Shown: positions 10,036-22,648, counted from the stretch's first letter. The stretch: DNA of 62,504 nucleotides from Ophioceras dolichostomum (GCA_003049485.1 PYST01000200.1:1-62504), one strand, 5' to 3'. Program-made: numbers and translations. The notes: generated from the sequence alone by a model not told the origin.

Positions 10036-12044
10036 CTACGTGGTGTAGACGAAATCCGGCCTCCTGTCACCGCGGACAGCCTTCTGGTCGTCCGTGAGTA
10101 GGTCGTACTCGGCGTCCATCTTTCCGGCCTTGCGCGAGTGGTTCATCGCGCGTAGGTAGAAGTGCATGGCGATGGAGCCGCCCAGCAGGAGGACGCCCTG
10201 GGCGCCGAGGATGACGCCGTGGCCCGTGTAGTACTTGGGGGACTCTTTGGGCAGGAAGATGTTGCTGGACACGACGCCGTTTAGGTTGCCGAAGCCGACG
10301 ACCATGCCCAGCACGATGGCGCGCTTGAGGGAGCCCTCGGTGTTGTTGGCGACCCACGAGAGCGTGTTGGGGATCGTCGGGTAGATGCCGACCGCCCCCA
10401 GGAACGTGCCCGCGTACTGGATCTTGGGGTCCTGCGTCGAGATGAGCATGACAAACCCGACGATGCCGACGACGACCGTGGCGATGTTGCAGAGCCCGCG
10501 CCACTTCGTGCGGTCGGCGAAGAACCCGACGCAGATGGTGACCACGGCGGCGACGGCATAGGGGGGCACGGACATCAGCTGCAGCTTCGTGCCGGAGTAG
10601 TCCATGGCTCGGAGGATGGTGGGTAGGAAGAGGGAGAAGGCGTAGAGCGGGATCAGGCAGCCGGCGTAGATGGCCATGTAGAGGTACGTCTTGAAGTCCC
10701 GCAGCGCCTCCCAGGCGTACTGCATGTTGAAGTCCTCGGCGGTGCGGCCCTGGCGGTCCCTGATGAGGCGGCGCTGCCAGCGGATGCGGTCGTCGGGGGA
10801 TAGGAACCTGGCCGTGTCGGGCCAGTCGAAGACCATCCACCAGCAGAAGATACCGACGAAGACCGTGGCGATGCCCTCGAGGATGAAGATCCAGGCCCAG
10901 CCGGGCCGGCCGCCCACGCCGTCCATGTTAGTGATAGCCGCGGCGAGCAGGCCGCCGAACGAGCCGGCCAGGGCGGCGGCGGAGAAGAACACGGAGGTGC
11001 GGACGCCGATCTCGGAGCTCTTGTACCAGCAGGACAGGTAGTAGTTGACTCCGGGGAACAGGCCGGCCTCGGTGACGCCCAGGAAGAAGCGAGCTGCGAG
11101 GAGGCCCGAGTAGTTGTGGCAGAGCCCCATGAGCGTCTGGCAGACGCCCCAGAAGAAGATGATGCCGGTGAAGAAGACACGGGGGGTCATGCGTTTGAGG
11201 AGGCCGTTGGTGACGGGCTCGATGACCGAGTAGCTGATGAAGAAGATGGTGAGGGACATGTTGTAGTCGAGTCCAGCCATGCCCAGGTCGGCCTCCAGGT
11301 GTGCGGTCCGAGCATTGCCGATGTTCGTCCGGTCCAAGAAGGACATGAGGTAGCTGTGGCGCAAATATTTGTGTAAGTGTGTGTGGTTCTGTGTGTGGTT
11401 CTGTGGTCGGACAGTATGTTGCTCCCCTCTTTTGTCTCAGGCGCCCACCCAGCGAGCCCCAGCGAGCCCGGCTGGCTGGGCTGTCTGGGTTGAACTGGCC
11501 AGCAGCGGAATAAGGAGCTCTCCAATATTGGAAGTGGGATGGGATGGGACAAGAAAACTTCGTAGTACGTACAGAAGAGACAGCCAAGGGACAATCCACA
11601 GGTCGACCTTCCACAACAACTTCCGGTCCTATTGGGTTTCACGAAACAAAAAAAGTGGTCAGCTGAGGCTAGTCCGGGGACCCGAGGCTGCATATGGCTG
11701 CTGCTGGCTTGATGCGGTGCAAGGCCGGGTAGTATTCATGGCGGCGGAATAGGAGCGGAGAGAGACGACGATGAAAAAAAGAAAGGTAGTTCGGGAGACA
11801 GGGGGCGAGAAGAAGAACGGGTGGAGGCAGGCAGCAGCGGACGGGGACATTGGACGAGAGGTGAACAACAACAATCCGAACTTACAATCTCGGCGCGCTC
11901 CTCGTCACTCTTGCCAGCGTCCGGGTCGGGCAGGCTAGCGAGAAGCTCGGCACGCTCGCGCTCAACAAGGGTCAAGCCCCCGATGCGGTTCTCCTCGGAG
12001 GAGCTAACTCCGCGGTCGACCTCTTGTTTCTCCTTGACGTCCAT
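10036..12044 (-). CDS. MFS transporter, anion:cation symporter (allantoate/nicotinate permease) type
   Basis: Three exons on the minus strand, 12044-11886, 11628-11573 and 11353-10036, encode 510 residues. The junctions are consistent: donor GTAAGT after GAGATT, acceptor AATAG, donor GTACGT, acceptor CCACAG. Splicing rebuilds LLWKVDLWIVPWLSLLYLMS followed by FLDRTNIGNAR, the first-helix signature of the ACS branch of fungal MFS carriers (Tna1, Dal5 and Seo1 relatives). Other family landmarks are RFFLGVTEAGLFPGVNYYLS and GWAWIFILEGIATV. Twelve membrane spans are expected in the plasma membrane, with both ends cytosolic. The acidic N-terminus ends in a DEERAEI segment. The substrate (nicotinate, ureides, pantothenate, small organic anions) cannot be decided from sequence. 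The 56-nt middle exon is easy to miss in automated annotation. Confidence 0.93.
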
Positions 12045-14820
12045 GTTGGTGAGACGCCTCGAACGAAGTTGGGTACGGTATGGTAATCCCTAGGGTCCCG
12101 GCAGAGGTACTGTAGGGTCAAGTAAAGGCAGCCCGACCGTGATAGGTGGTGGTAGGTAGTAGGAGGTATTCGGCGGGCAACCGAAGTCTGTGTAAGGTCG
12201 GGGCGTGGAGGCGGGAAGGCCAGGTGAGGGACGAAAGTACAGATGAAGGGAGAACGCGCTGGTTAAGTAGGTAGGAGAATCCCCAAGACGAAAGGATGGG
12301 TGTAGGAGCTTCTTTTTCAATGTGATATTATCTTGGCACTGGAAATACCACGAGAATGGGCAAAAACGATAATGGTAGGGATGGAGCCGGGGTTGTATTG
12401 TTCTATTGTCAGCGCGTGCGGAGTGATGGGGCAGAACAGGACAACAATGGCCGACTTGACTTGGGGATGGAGCGTGGGAGGTGACCGTCGTTGCAACGCT
12501 CCGGGACGCACAAAGACAGCGGAAGGTGCGAGGGAGGAGGTAGAGGATGTGGAGGAGGTGGGAGGAGGTGGGCGGTCGGTCTGCTTGTCACTAAACCCCA
12601 AGAGAGAGGTCCATCAATCCTCTTTTTTTCCTCCCCACACAACCAACCCCATTCACCTCCATTCACGTTCACCTCCACTTCGAACAGAGGCATTGTCGTT
12701 GACTTGTTGGAGTTCTCGAAGTCGCAAAGAGGAGACCAACCCCTCGTGACGAGCCCCGCAGATAGACCGGGGGGCCTGTTGATGTTGCTGCCATGTGGCC
12801 TTCACCAGCCCCGACCCGACCAGTGACAGGTGCCGTCCTCGGCCACTTCGGACGAAACGAACCAGGGGGAAAAGAAAAAATTATCAGTCGGGAACAAAGA
12901 AAGATCATGAGGCGAGGACAAGGTCGGTTTAGCCCCACCACCACACGCGATCTCTTCCCTTCGTCCAAGGCAGGCATGCTGCATGCTGCTGCATGGGCGT
13001 TTCGTTTGGACCCACGGCTCGGGAAGCCGCCCGTTTCTCATCCATCTTCGGGCCCTCCTTACCTCGCCAGTCCTCCGTCTCCCCCTCACGCACTCCGACT
13101 CTGGTTCGGATCACCTTCTCAAAGCAGCCACCGACCGCCGGAAGACAAGACCTGCCAGCACCTCTCGACAGACATGGGGGTAGAAGACCCGAAAGACCCA
13201 AACGATGAACTGATATTTGTTCGGCCCTATCGGGACTCGGGCCATGACTCGCCCGTGGGATGATGGATGAGCGTGTGCGGGGAAGCCGCTGGACCGCTGG
13301 ACCGATGGGATGGCCTAGCTATGGCCGCTACATGGGTGTCATACGCGCCGCTAAGTAGTGATTTTTCTCTCTCTCTCTTTTTATTCTCCTTTCTCTCCCT
13401 TGCTCTTTGTTTCTCTCTGCAGTTTGCTGACGGAATGCAGTGTGATTTGCAAACAGGTTTAGATCGAATCGAAAACAGATGGGGTGTGGGGGGCGAAAAA
13501 GACCGACGGCAGTTTTACTCGGCACCTGGCTGGGCAAGCAGGCCACATTGACTATGCCAAGAGAGGGAAACTTCTGTCCTCACGGAACGGGTTTGGAAGC
13601 CCGAGGCTGGCGCGTGGGCGGCTCTAATGGGGAGGAAAATTGCTTTTGCTTGTTGGGGGAACGACGGGCAATCACTGGGGGTCAGGGGGTTTGCGGGGTG
13701 GACATTGACAAGCCAACAAGCGACCAGCCAGCCAGCGATCCTCCCCTCCCTTACCAGGTCCCAAGCGAAAACAAATGGCGTCAGCGGCGCCGTTTTTTTC
13801 CTTTGGGTGTCGCCCCCCTGGTGTCGTCACGCATCCGAACGCAGAATGTCGAGTGAACTCCGGACTCCGTCTGTGGACGCCGCCGAGCGGACTTTCGCTA
13901 ATACGAGATGGAGATGGATGTGGAATGTGTGAAAGAGAAAGTTGGAGCGACCACCACCCCCAACGCGCCAAGCATACGAGAACGGCCTCGTTTTGCGGCA
14001 CCGTCCGACGACAACGAGGAGGCCTCGAAGCTCGATGGGAGAGAGGAGCGGTTTCGAACGCAGTGGAAGAGAGAGACAAGAGGGTCGTTCGGTCAGATCT
14101 CTGAGATTTCCCCCTTTGCCGAGGCCTGGGCAGTGGGGTTACTGCTACCGTGCTACCCCACACAACACAAAGTCATTGGGCAATGGGGGAGCCTCGGGGC
14201 AACCCCAGAGCCACAGAACAAGGGACATGATGGCCTCCAAATCCTGATGTGCAGAGACCCATTTATAACACACGACTGGAGGTCCTCCCTGCTGTAAGCA
14301 GGGAGCGCTCAGCATGGAGCATTGCAGGTACACATGTTTCGAATAAAGAAAAAATGGGAAGAAAGTAAACCTGCAAGAACAGTGGTTCGAGTCGTTCCTA
14401 TCCCAACAGGAAAGTGACAGAGGCCTGGACAGGCTTGGGAGGCGGGGGAAGAGTTGGGGTCAGTACTGTGGAGGACTTGCGGGGTGCGTGTGCGTCCTGC
14501 GGGGTTTTACTCGTATCTGGCGGGGGACACCAGATGTCGCCCTAGTTGGGTCTGGCCCAGAAACCCAAAACCAACAACAGCTGTGGAGCAAGCGATGATA
14601 TTTTTTTGATGGAACAAAGGAGAGGATAGAAAGGATCACAGGGAGCGAAATGATCAGCTGCCACTTTTAGCCATCAGGCTGACAGGATCCCTCCTTGAGC
14701 AAAACAATAGCTGAGAAGTGAGCAAGAACGGCGGTGTTGTCGTCGTTGATGGTGCCTCGTACCAGCGTCCTTCCATAGTAGGGAAGTACACCCGTTGACC
14801 GGTCACCGCCGATCCGACTG

Positions 14821-14850
14821 ACAGACAGACAGACAGACAGACGGACGGAC
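14821..14850. repeat. (ACAG)n microsatellite passing into ACGG units
   Basis: Five ACAG units followed by ACGG units. Confidence 0.9.
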
Positions 14851-16149
14851 GTGACAACCGTTCTCGTGTGTAGCGAAACATCTGTTGCTGCCATTTTTAT
14901 TTGCTGACATTTTTTCTTTCTTTTCTTCCTTTGTGATTCCTGGGACTCGAGCCCGGCATCTGCATAACGGCTGTGGTTGGAAACATTGATGCCGCCCTAT
15001 CGCGTCATCGGCTCATCCGTCACCGCATACAACGCAATATCTTCGAGACGACAAGGGCGGGATGACAGGCAGAGGGGGTTCGAGAAGAGGGGTTTCGGGT
15101 CAAACTGAGGTGCCAACCATCAGATAGTGGAGAGTATGTGCGTCCAGTCTGCACACCCGTGACTGAGATTAGGTAGCGGACCAGCCTCACTCATCTATCC
15201 GTCCATCTCGCGCACCCACACATCAATCCCCGTATATGTGACCTTCCGGCGCATCGGGGTGCTCCCGAAGAAGGGCAGCAGTGCCTGGTATTATTGCCAC
15301 GTGGGAGATGTCCATCTCCCGCTGTCCGGTCGAGACCCATGGCAGCACTCCTGGAACTGGCCTGGCGCACACCGTCGTGCTGCAGGTGCAGTGGAAGTGA
15401 CAGTGACACAAATAGTGGGAACAGTCAGGAGGAGCAGCAGCAACAGCAAAAACGGACCGGGAAGAACGACCAGCGCGCCTACCGATCGCTCGCTAGTGCT
15501 GGACTAATGTATTAGCCGATGATGCGGTCATACAGGCTACCTTCCCGGCTGGGGAGTCAGGCAGGACGGGCCGAAAGGCGGGCTGCCGACCGACGATCCA
15601 TAGCCCGGATGGAGCCTGGGGTCATTTCCAGGAACTCGCCCTATGACACATACTCCCCGGATCGACCCCAGACTGCCTTGAGAACCTCTGTTTCGGGTAT
15701 ACTCTGTACTAATAATGGCTATGCGGCTCGTCGACCCATCCCTGTGTTGTGTTGCTCCCGCATTTGTGATGTGGGCCCTTCGGCGTGATAGCCGGCAGTG
15801 ACTGCCGAGGCAGGACGGCTATCTCATCCCGCCAGTCGGTAGTCAGCCAGTCTAAGGAGGAATCCACGGAGACATCCGGCTCGTCTAGACTTCCAATACT
15901 GGCCATGGTATTTAACTCTAGAAAGTCCCAGCCGTCCTGCTTCTGCTGTGTTCACTGGCCCCATCTCTGGCCCGATGAGGCAGGCCGGACTGCGGCAAAT
16001 TCGCGACCGCCACTTGCCCCTATTTGCCCTCCAGAAACTCCGCACGAGTTTCTACTACAATCTCCGACTGAAGCAGACTATTCTGCGGCTCTTCAGGTGC
16101 GCGAGGCCTATCGCTTACACTCAACGACACACCCGGGTTGCTCAGGCAG

Positions 16150-16420
16150 GACCACCAACGTTCTACAAACACTATAAGTCTATAAGTCTACAAACAACAA
16201 GACCGATTGTCTTACGCTTAACCTGAATTCATACCCGGCACACGTATATCTTCTTGTGGATTCAGTTCCACTACTGCCTGTCGAGAGTTTGACACGCTAG
16301 GGGCATGTGGACGGACTTCCAAGCTGGGAAAATCAAACTTAGGGCCTTTGGCGAGGGCTAAGGTAAAGACACCCACTCTTGAAAAGCATGCGCACCCTTG
16401 AAAAGCATGTGTTTGCCAGG
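16150..16420. mobile_element. Possible degraded LTR/retroelement scrap
   Basis: The stretch contains a doubled TATAAGTC(T) (16171-16189), an A-rich CAACAAGACC, then CTTACGCTTAACCTGAATTC. This ordering resembles the 3' end of fungal copia-type LTRs, from memory only. A short direct repeat, CTTGAAAAGCATG, occurs twice near 16378 and 16398. No matching second LTR or coding domain was found in the window, so this is a weak call. Confidence 0.2.
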
Positions 16421-18063
16421 AAACCATGTCGGCCGGCCACAGTGGCCCCCCTCACCGATGCTTTAACGTAGTCCAGACACAATCGACAGTCCTAAGCGAC
16501 AGTCGTCGCTCGGACCAGGAAGCCAGATGTACCTGCATAGCTCGGCGGATAGGGGAAGGTGAGTGACCAGTCCTCCATTCCCGGCGGTAGCCTGGTAGGA
16601 AGCCTTGCTTTCAAACTACCAATCTGGACCCTCAGGCAGCGTCCATCGTGACTGATAATGGAGATTCAAGCTACAATCCTTCACAGACCGAGTTGCGCCG
16701 CAGAGCTGTCCGAGTCGCCCCCTGAGAGGGCTGCAGAAGGGTGATCCCACGACGTTCGAGCCCTGAGATATCAATGCAAGCGCGAGTTCAGGGTCCAAGT
16801 AGAACCTCAGTGCTTACAGGAGGAGGTCGGATTAAAAACGGTGATGATGTAATCGGCCTGGTTAGCCTGGTTAAAACTCACCTGCCCCCTGTTGAGGCTG
16901 TCACGATCCGGTCACGCACCTGCCGTAAACTTCGCCCCAATCGTCCCCCACCGGCGAACCGATACGTCCACGGGTGCGGTGGACAATGATTTATCATTTT
17001 ATCATACGGAAGCACAATCCTTATCGAAAGATCACTATCACTCAGTACGTACCTAGGCACCTTGCGAGAGAGTGAGTTGTCTGTTAATTGTCATGGATTT
17101 TCCTACCAATTCTTTATCATCATCTGTGGCCAACTTGCCAGTTCTTCACCTCCGTTAAAGTTTCCCATGCGCTTCGACACGCGATGCTCGACGAGGATCA
17201 TCGCGGGAAAAGTTCATGGCTCAGGCAGTTAAGTACTAGTCGTTGATTAGAGTCGATTATGGAAGAATGATGGCAGGCACCGGCACGTAGCTCCATCGCC
17301 GAGAGGAGAGCCAGTCTCCAGATATTATTGATGGGACGAGATTCTGTCACTTTATAGCCCGGTTGCGCGCAGAGTGCGGACAGCTTGACCGAGCTCAAGT
17401 CGTCTCGATATCGCTGATGAGGGACACGGGAATGCACCTGGACGTGTTCGAGCAGGATCCGACAAAGCACTTACATCACGCGGAGATGAGGTGCGTGAGA
17501 AAGATGTGTGTGACTGAAACAGGGATGATCGACCATCGACTTTTATTATCTGCCGGGCCAAGGCTTTGCAGTTTGAGGCTCTGCGGCTCGTGACCGAGCG
17601 GGACCGCCCTTGTACTATGGGACAGGATTGTCCTGCAGACAACGAAACCGGATTCATCCAGCACTGCCTGCAAGGCAATGTACTGTAAAGTACAACCCAG
17701 ACTGGCGACCCCCCACACACACATAAGTGAGGCGAACGCCATGATATAGAGGGATAGCAAAGAGAAGACAACAAAAGAAAAGAAAAAGGATCCCGAGTCA
17801 TGATATGCGATCCCGCCTGGCTGCTTTGCCTGAATGAAAGAAAAACCCGAAAGAAGCCCATGATCCCCGCAAGATAAGACGCGCCAGTGGTGATGACCGA
17901 CGCCTGGATATCCCAAATTCCCAACCACCATTCCCTTAGAACTCCTATCCCGAGAACCCACCATCAACATTCCCAATGTGACACACAGATGAATAAAAAG
18001 AGAACAGGAAATGTGGGGAAATCGGAAGATTGGGTGGGAAAGGAAAAGAAAAAAGTCAGAAGC

Positions 18064-19190
18064 TCAAACTCCCCTCCGTCTCGCCACCTTCTCCGCAAGA
18101 TCGTAACCCGCCCTCGTCCCCATCCGATGGCCCACGCAGCACGCGACGACGACGAGCAAAGGCATGCCGATGCCGATCCCGACGCCGACGCCCAGCTGCC
18201 AGTTCCGCGACTGCTGGTGGTACAGGTCGCGGTCGTACTCGCGCGTGCTGGTCATGAAGCGGTACGTCCAGTCGGTCTGGACCAGGAACTGGTCCGTCAC
18301 GACCGGGTCTTGCAGAGCGGGAGCAGGAGCAGTCGGCTGGCTGATGCGCAGGTGGTTGCTGGCATCGTGGGACGCGGCCACCGCCTGCCACTTGTCGACG
18401 TTGGGCGCGGCTTCTGTGGGGAAGCTCATCAGGATGGCGCGCGGGTCGAAGATGAAGGAGGCGTTGGTCGTGTCTGTAGTGACGGTTAGCTAGGTACCTC
18501 TAGTTGAACTAGAAGGATGACGGTTACTGGGACTTTTCCAGGCACGGCTGCAACCACCCGCCACCCACACCCGGCTGCCGCACCATACCCGTGGATCGTT
18601 GCCGTCACTGCCAGGCCTATTTTGTGTAGACCAACAGTGCCCGGCAAGGGTGGGTGCGGAGAAAACGAAAAACGAAAAAGTTGGAGGAATCAAGGCCACC
18701 AAAGTAAGAGATACTCACTTGTGCTCCACATCACCACGACATCGCCCAGACTGTCCACGTCGTAATACAGCTCCTGGGAGAAGAGCCACTCGATGAGGAC
18801 CGGCACGCCGGCGACGGCCTGACGCCACGTGATCTCATACTGGCGGTTGTGGTAGATCACGGCATAGGGCGAGTTCGTGCCGGGCATGAACGGGTCCGAG
18901 TTGGCAGGGTATGAGCAGCCGCTTCCCGAGTCGCCGTCCCTCGGACACCAGATGAACGAGGTGAGGCAGATGCCCTGTGTCGAAGCGCACTTGTGGTCCT
19001 TCGCTGGGTTGAAGTCCGCGGACGCGAAGCCGGTGAAGAATGAAACCAACAGCAGCAGCTGTGGTAGCAGCAGCGTTGTGATGGTTCTGGTGGTGGTGCT
19101 GGCGATAGCCAGCCGCAATCGGCGGCCAGCAGCAGGTAATGGCGGCGGGGGTGGGGACGAACCACCCATGCCCATCGTCATCGTCATCAT
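18064..19190 (-). CDS. Type I membrane protein with Cys-containing ectodomain, unknown function
   Basis: Two exons, 19190-18719 and 18473-18064, encode 293 residues. The intron has donor GTGAGT and acceptor CTACAG, and the join yields ATNTTNASF-like sequence in frame. The N-terminus begins with a Met/Gly/Pro-rich and basic stretch, then a hydrophobic segment (LLLPQLLLLVSFFTGFASA, about residues 43-61) with a signal-peptidase-like end. The ectodomain contains several cysteines (KCASTQGICLTSFIWC) and a region around RQYEITWRQAVAGVPVLIEW. A single span near the C-terminus (GVGVGIGIGMPLLVVVACCV) is followed by a short basic tail. The 40 or so residues before the hydrophobic segment are unusual for a signal peptide, so the true start may be one of the internal positions or the protein may use a signal anchor. 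I do not recognise a named family. Confidence 0.75.
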
Positions 19191-20794
19191 CAAGTCAGTC
19201 AGTCCACGCCACACGAGACCAGAGCTCGCGGAGGAGGAAAGAGCGGCAGCGCGGCGAATTATAGTAGTAACCTATAAAAAAGAATAGCAAGGTTCGAGGG
19301 TAGAAAGATTGGAAAAACAAAGAGCGAGAAATAATTTGAGAGAGATGCGGGCGCCGGCGCAGGCTGTAGTCTGGAGGAAGCGCTCTTGGAGCTTGGCTGA
19401 TCAGTGAAGGGAGCGGCGGCAGCCTTTTGCGCTGAAATACCCTCGTAGCTCTGCTAGGATTCCCTCAAGCACCAGTCTCACTCGCACTTCTTTTTGCTTT
19501 CTTGGCTTTTGGTTATCAGGCCGTCGGCCGTCTGGGCGCTCCCGCCAAGCCCACCGGATTCTCGCCAAGACAAAAAAGAGGTCGGCGCAGCTGGAAACAA
19601 GCATCATTCATCTCTCCATTCCTTCGCAAACCAGAACTGCTTTTTTTTCTCCTCTAGAGAGATTTGACGTCGGAAAACGATGGGAGAAAACAACCGTGAG
19701 AGGAGATCGCAGACCACTAGCTAGGTCACGTATTCATCACATTATTTGTATAGAGGATTCAGGCTATCAAGGACGAGTAGAGAGGTTTTTTTTTTTTTTT
19801 CAGGGCACCCACACAGCATTGCAATGCGTCTTCGACCTGTTTGCCAACTGGCTTGGCCTTCCTGGGCAACAGCTTGGCCCTGCTGGGCGCCGCTGGGAAT
19901 TGGACAAGCCAAGTGCTTGGCCCAACGCCTGCCTGTTCAGTGACCACTGGAGGATTAGCAGCTGTGCCGGGCCGCCGTAGCACGACAGTAGCAACAACTG
20001 ACCGGAAAATCCTCCAACGAACCAGAGCCTCACGAGCCTATCACGAGATACAGGATACACACGGCACCATCGAGTCTGGACCTTGGCACCAACACGGCCA
20101 AGCCTGCCAGCCATTCTCCTCAGGCGTTCTTAGACAAAGCTTTTCGCGGGGTGCGTCAGTTCTGTTGTGTGCGTCTGAACGACGTCTGAAGGCTGGGGAA
20201 GCCCGTCTCGTTCTTCTCTGAAACTCGAAGAAAAAGAAAAACCTGCGTGGGGGTAATGGACCAAATATCCAACAGAAGAGCAAGAAGACATTGTTGATGC
20301 CGGTTGCCATTATCATAATAGAACTCTGTTCTACTAGGTTGGTTGGACTCCGGTCTCTCGTCCGTCCGCTCCTGCCCAGCCTGGTCCAACAACGACAGCG
20401 AACCACACAGCAAAGGACTCCTTATGCAAATATGTACTTCAAAATGCGGCTCGCCGTCGACGATAAAAAACCAGGTTACGGAAGCAGAATAATTGTAGTT
20501 GAAGTCCAAACCAGGGCAGAACCAATTTGACGGGGAACCGAGTGGACGGGCCGCACAATGAGACTTAGTGGTTAGGGGGTGGCAAATGTGGGGCCGATCT
20601 ACAATTGCCGGCGCGTTGATGGTCGCTGGCGCCAAATTCTCCGCACGCGTCCCGACCTTCTGGCGTAGGCTAGCTACAACTACATGTGCAACCCGTCCTG
20701 GAGCAGTTGAGAGCAGCCTCGGTCACGGCTGGGCGCTTTTCCCCCAAAGCCTGTTTCTCAAGATTCATATCACCGGAGCGAATTCGTGCCCAGC
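19191..20794. other. Divergent promoter region between the membrane protein and MGS1
   Basis: A 1.6-kb interval with a poly-T tract (about 19786-19800) and no supported ORF. It holds the promoters of two divergently transcribed genes. Confidence 0.4.
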
Positions 20795-22648
20795 ATGGTA
20801 ATTTGTCCAATTTGCAACCGGCATGTTAAGCCATCCGGAATCAACAACCACATCGACTCCGGATGCCAAACGTTCCTCGTCGACAGCACCACCACAAGCA
20901 ATGGCACCATCGGTGGTGGCAGCAGGACATCCTCGCCCACCGAAACCGTCGGCGGCGCGAGCTCTCATCCACTGCCCTCCTCGACACAGAAGCGAAGCGC
21001 GTCTTCCTTCTTCCAGACACCCGTCCCTAAGCGGTTGGCTACCGAGACCAAGGTCCTCACGCCTCTCGCCAACGGCTCGACCCCGACGACGAGGACGACA
21101 ACGACAACGACAGCGACCACACTCCCGAAGACGAACGGCGTGAAACGCAGTTTCGACGATGGGCCAGGCCGGAGCTCACCCCCCGCGCCGCCGGTGCCGA
21201 ACGAGTCCGCGAGCGTCACGCCCGTGCACCACCAGGAGCAAGATCAAGTCGCCATGCTCCCATCGGCGAAGCGCACAAAGCCGAACAGGGCCGCACCCCT
21301 CGCCGAGCGCATGCGGCCACGGAGTCTAGACGAGGTGTTCGGGCAGGACCTCGTCGGCCTGGGCGGCGTGCTGAGGTCCCTGATCGACTCCGACCGGGTC
21401 CCGTCCATGATCCTCTGGGGCGGCCCGGGCACCGGCAAGACCACCATAGCGCGGTGCATCGCCCACCAGTCCGGCGCGCGGTTCGTCGAGATGAACGCCA
21501 CGTCGTCGGGCGTGCAGGAGTGCAAGCGGCTCTTCCAGGAGGCGGCCAACGAGCTGTCCCTGACGGGCCGGCGCACCATCATCTTCTGCGACGAGATCCA
21601 CCGCTTCAACAAGGCGCAGCAGGACGTCTTCCTCCGTCCCGTGGAGGCGGGCACCATCACCCTGATCGGCGCCACGACCGAGAACCCTTCCTTCCGCGTC
21701 CAGGCCGCCCTGCTGTCTCGCTGCCGCACCTTCACCCTCGCCAAGCTGACCGCCGAGGACATCCACCGCATCCTCCTCCGCGCCCTGCAGGAGGAGCACC
21801 CTTCCGGGCTGTTGTCGCAGATCTCCCCCCTGATCGACGACGAGCTCCTCCTCTACCTCGCCCGCTTCGCAGACGGCGACGCCCGTACCGCGCTGAACCT
21901 GCTCGAGTTAGCCCTCTCACTCGCCGCGCAACCCCACGCCGCCCCTCCTCCCAAACAACCACCACCATCCATCATCTCCCCACTAGACGGCACCACCTCT
22001 TCCAGTAATGGCAGCAGCAGCACGCCACAGCCACCCTCCCTGACGAAAGAAGACATCAAAGCGGCCCTCACGAAAACCCTCGTCTACGACCGCGCCGGCG
22101 ACCAGCACTACGACACCATCTCCGCCTTCCACAAGTCGATCCGCGGCTCCGACGCCGACGCCTCCCTCTACTACCTCGCGCGCATGCTCCAGTCCGGCGA
22201 GGACCCCCTGTTCATCGCGCGCCGCCTCGTCGTCGTCGCCTCCGAGGACGTCGGCCTCGCCGACAACTCGCTCCTCCAGCTCGCCACCGCGACCTACACG
22301 GCCACCCAGCAGATCGGCCTGCCCGAGGCCCGCATCCCGCTCGCACACTGCACCGTCGCGCTGTGCCTCGCGCCGAAGTCGACGCGCGCGTACAGGGGGC
22401 TCAACAACGCGCTCGCCGCGCTGAGGGAGCCGGGTGTGGCGGGACTGCCGGTTCCCTTGCACCTGAGGAACGCGCCCACGAGGCTGATGAGGGAGATGGG
22501 GTACGGGGCTGAGTATAAGTACAACCCTAACTATGTGGACGGGAGGGTCAGGCAGGAGTACCTGCCGGCCGAGTTGAGGGGGAGAAGGTTTTTGGAGGAG
22601 AGGGATTTGGGGACTGAGGTTGATCCTGATTTGGAGATGGAGGGTTAA
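20795..22648 (+). CDS. MGS1: MGS1/WRNIP1-type replication-associated AAA+ ATPase
   Basis: Intron-free ORF of 617 residues from the ATG at 20795. Residues 4-24 form a UBZ4-type zinc finger (CPIC, then H and C in the spacing C-x2-C-x11-H-x4-C), which binds ubiquitin, typically on PCNA. A low-complexity linker (about 40-165) leads into the AAA+ core. Walker A is GGPGTGKTT (about 209-217), Walker B is IIFCDEIHRF (about 260-269), and sensor 1 lies in LIGATTENPSF. The C-terminal half is the MgsA/WRNIP1 helical domain, with SIRGSDADASLYYLARMLQS and GYGAEYKYNPNY near the end. The family acts at stalled forks with polymerase delta and the post-replication repair pathway in the nucleus. A Pro/Ser/Gln-rich insert of about 40 residues (377-415) separates the AAA+ lid from the C-terminal domain. 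The start codon is preceded in frame only by a GTG, so ATG 20795 is clear. Confidence 0.96.
   Translation: MVICPICNRHVKPSGINNHIDSGCQTFLVDSTTTSNGTIGGGSRTSSPTETVGGASSHPLPSSTQKRSASSFFQTPVPKRLATETKVLTPLANGSTPTTRTTTTTTATTLPKTNGVKRSFDDGPGRSSPPAPPVPNESASVTPVHHQEQDQVAMLPSAKRTKPNRAAPLAERMRPRSLDEVFGQDLVGLGGVLRSLIDSDRVPSMILWGGPGTGKTTIARCIAHQSGARFVEMNATSSGVQECKRLFQEAANELSLTGRRTIIFCDEIHRFNKAQQDVFLRPVEAGTITLIGATTENPSFRVQAALLSRCRTFTLAKLTAEDIHRILLRALQEEHPSGLLSQISPLIDDELLLYLARFADGDARTALNLLELALSLAAQPHAAPPPKQPPPSIISPLDGTTSSSNGSSSTPQPPSLTKEDIKAALTKTLVYDRAGDQHYDTISAFHKSIRGSDADASLYYLARMLQSGEDPLFIARRLVVVASEDVGLADNSLLQLATATYTATQQIGLPEARIPLAHCTVALCLAPKSTRAYRGLNNALAALREPGVAGLPVPLHLRNAPTRLMREMGYGAEYKYNPNYVDGRVRQEYLPAELRGRRFLEERDLGTEVDPDLEMEG

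Larger units (their letters stand above)
12045..18063. other. Six-kilobase interval without a recognisable gene
   Basis: This contains the transporter promoter at its left end and otherwise no frame I can defend. Features seen are a CAGA tetranucleotide repeat (14821-14841) running into CGGA units, CT-rich tracts around 13360-13400, GTAGGTACC-like motifs (12130, 12265, 17045) and a possible LTR-type scrap near 16150-16400. ORFs such as 13908-14297 (129 residues from an ATG) have no recognisable features. Confidence 0.4.

Noticed and set aside
13908..14297. 129-residue ORF from an ATG
   Set aside because: No family resemblance, no splice-supported extension; cannot be separated from chance.
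14388..14402. GGTTCGAGTC, B-box-like on the plus strand
   Set aside because: Upstream sequence does not fold into D or anticodon arms.
14940..14960. CTCGAGCCCGGC, tRNA B-box-like sequence on the minus strand
   Set aside because: No T-stem complement, no acceptor or anticodon arm around it.
21244..22462. Long antisense and shifted frames inside MGS1
   Set aside because: Shadows of a GC-rich coding sequence; low-complexity Arg/Pro/Ala peptides.
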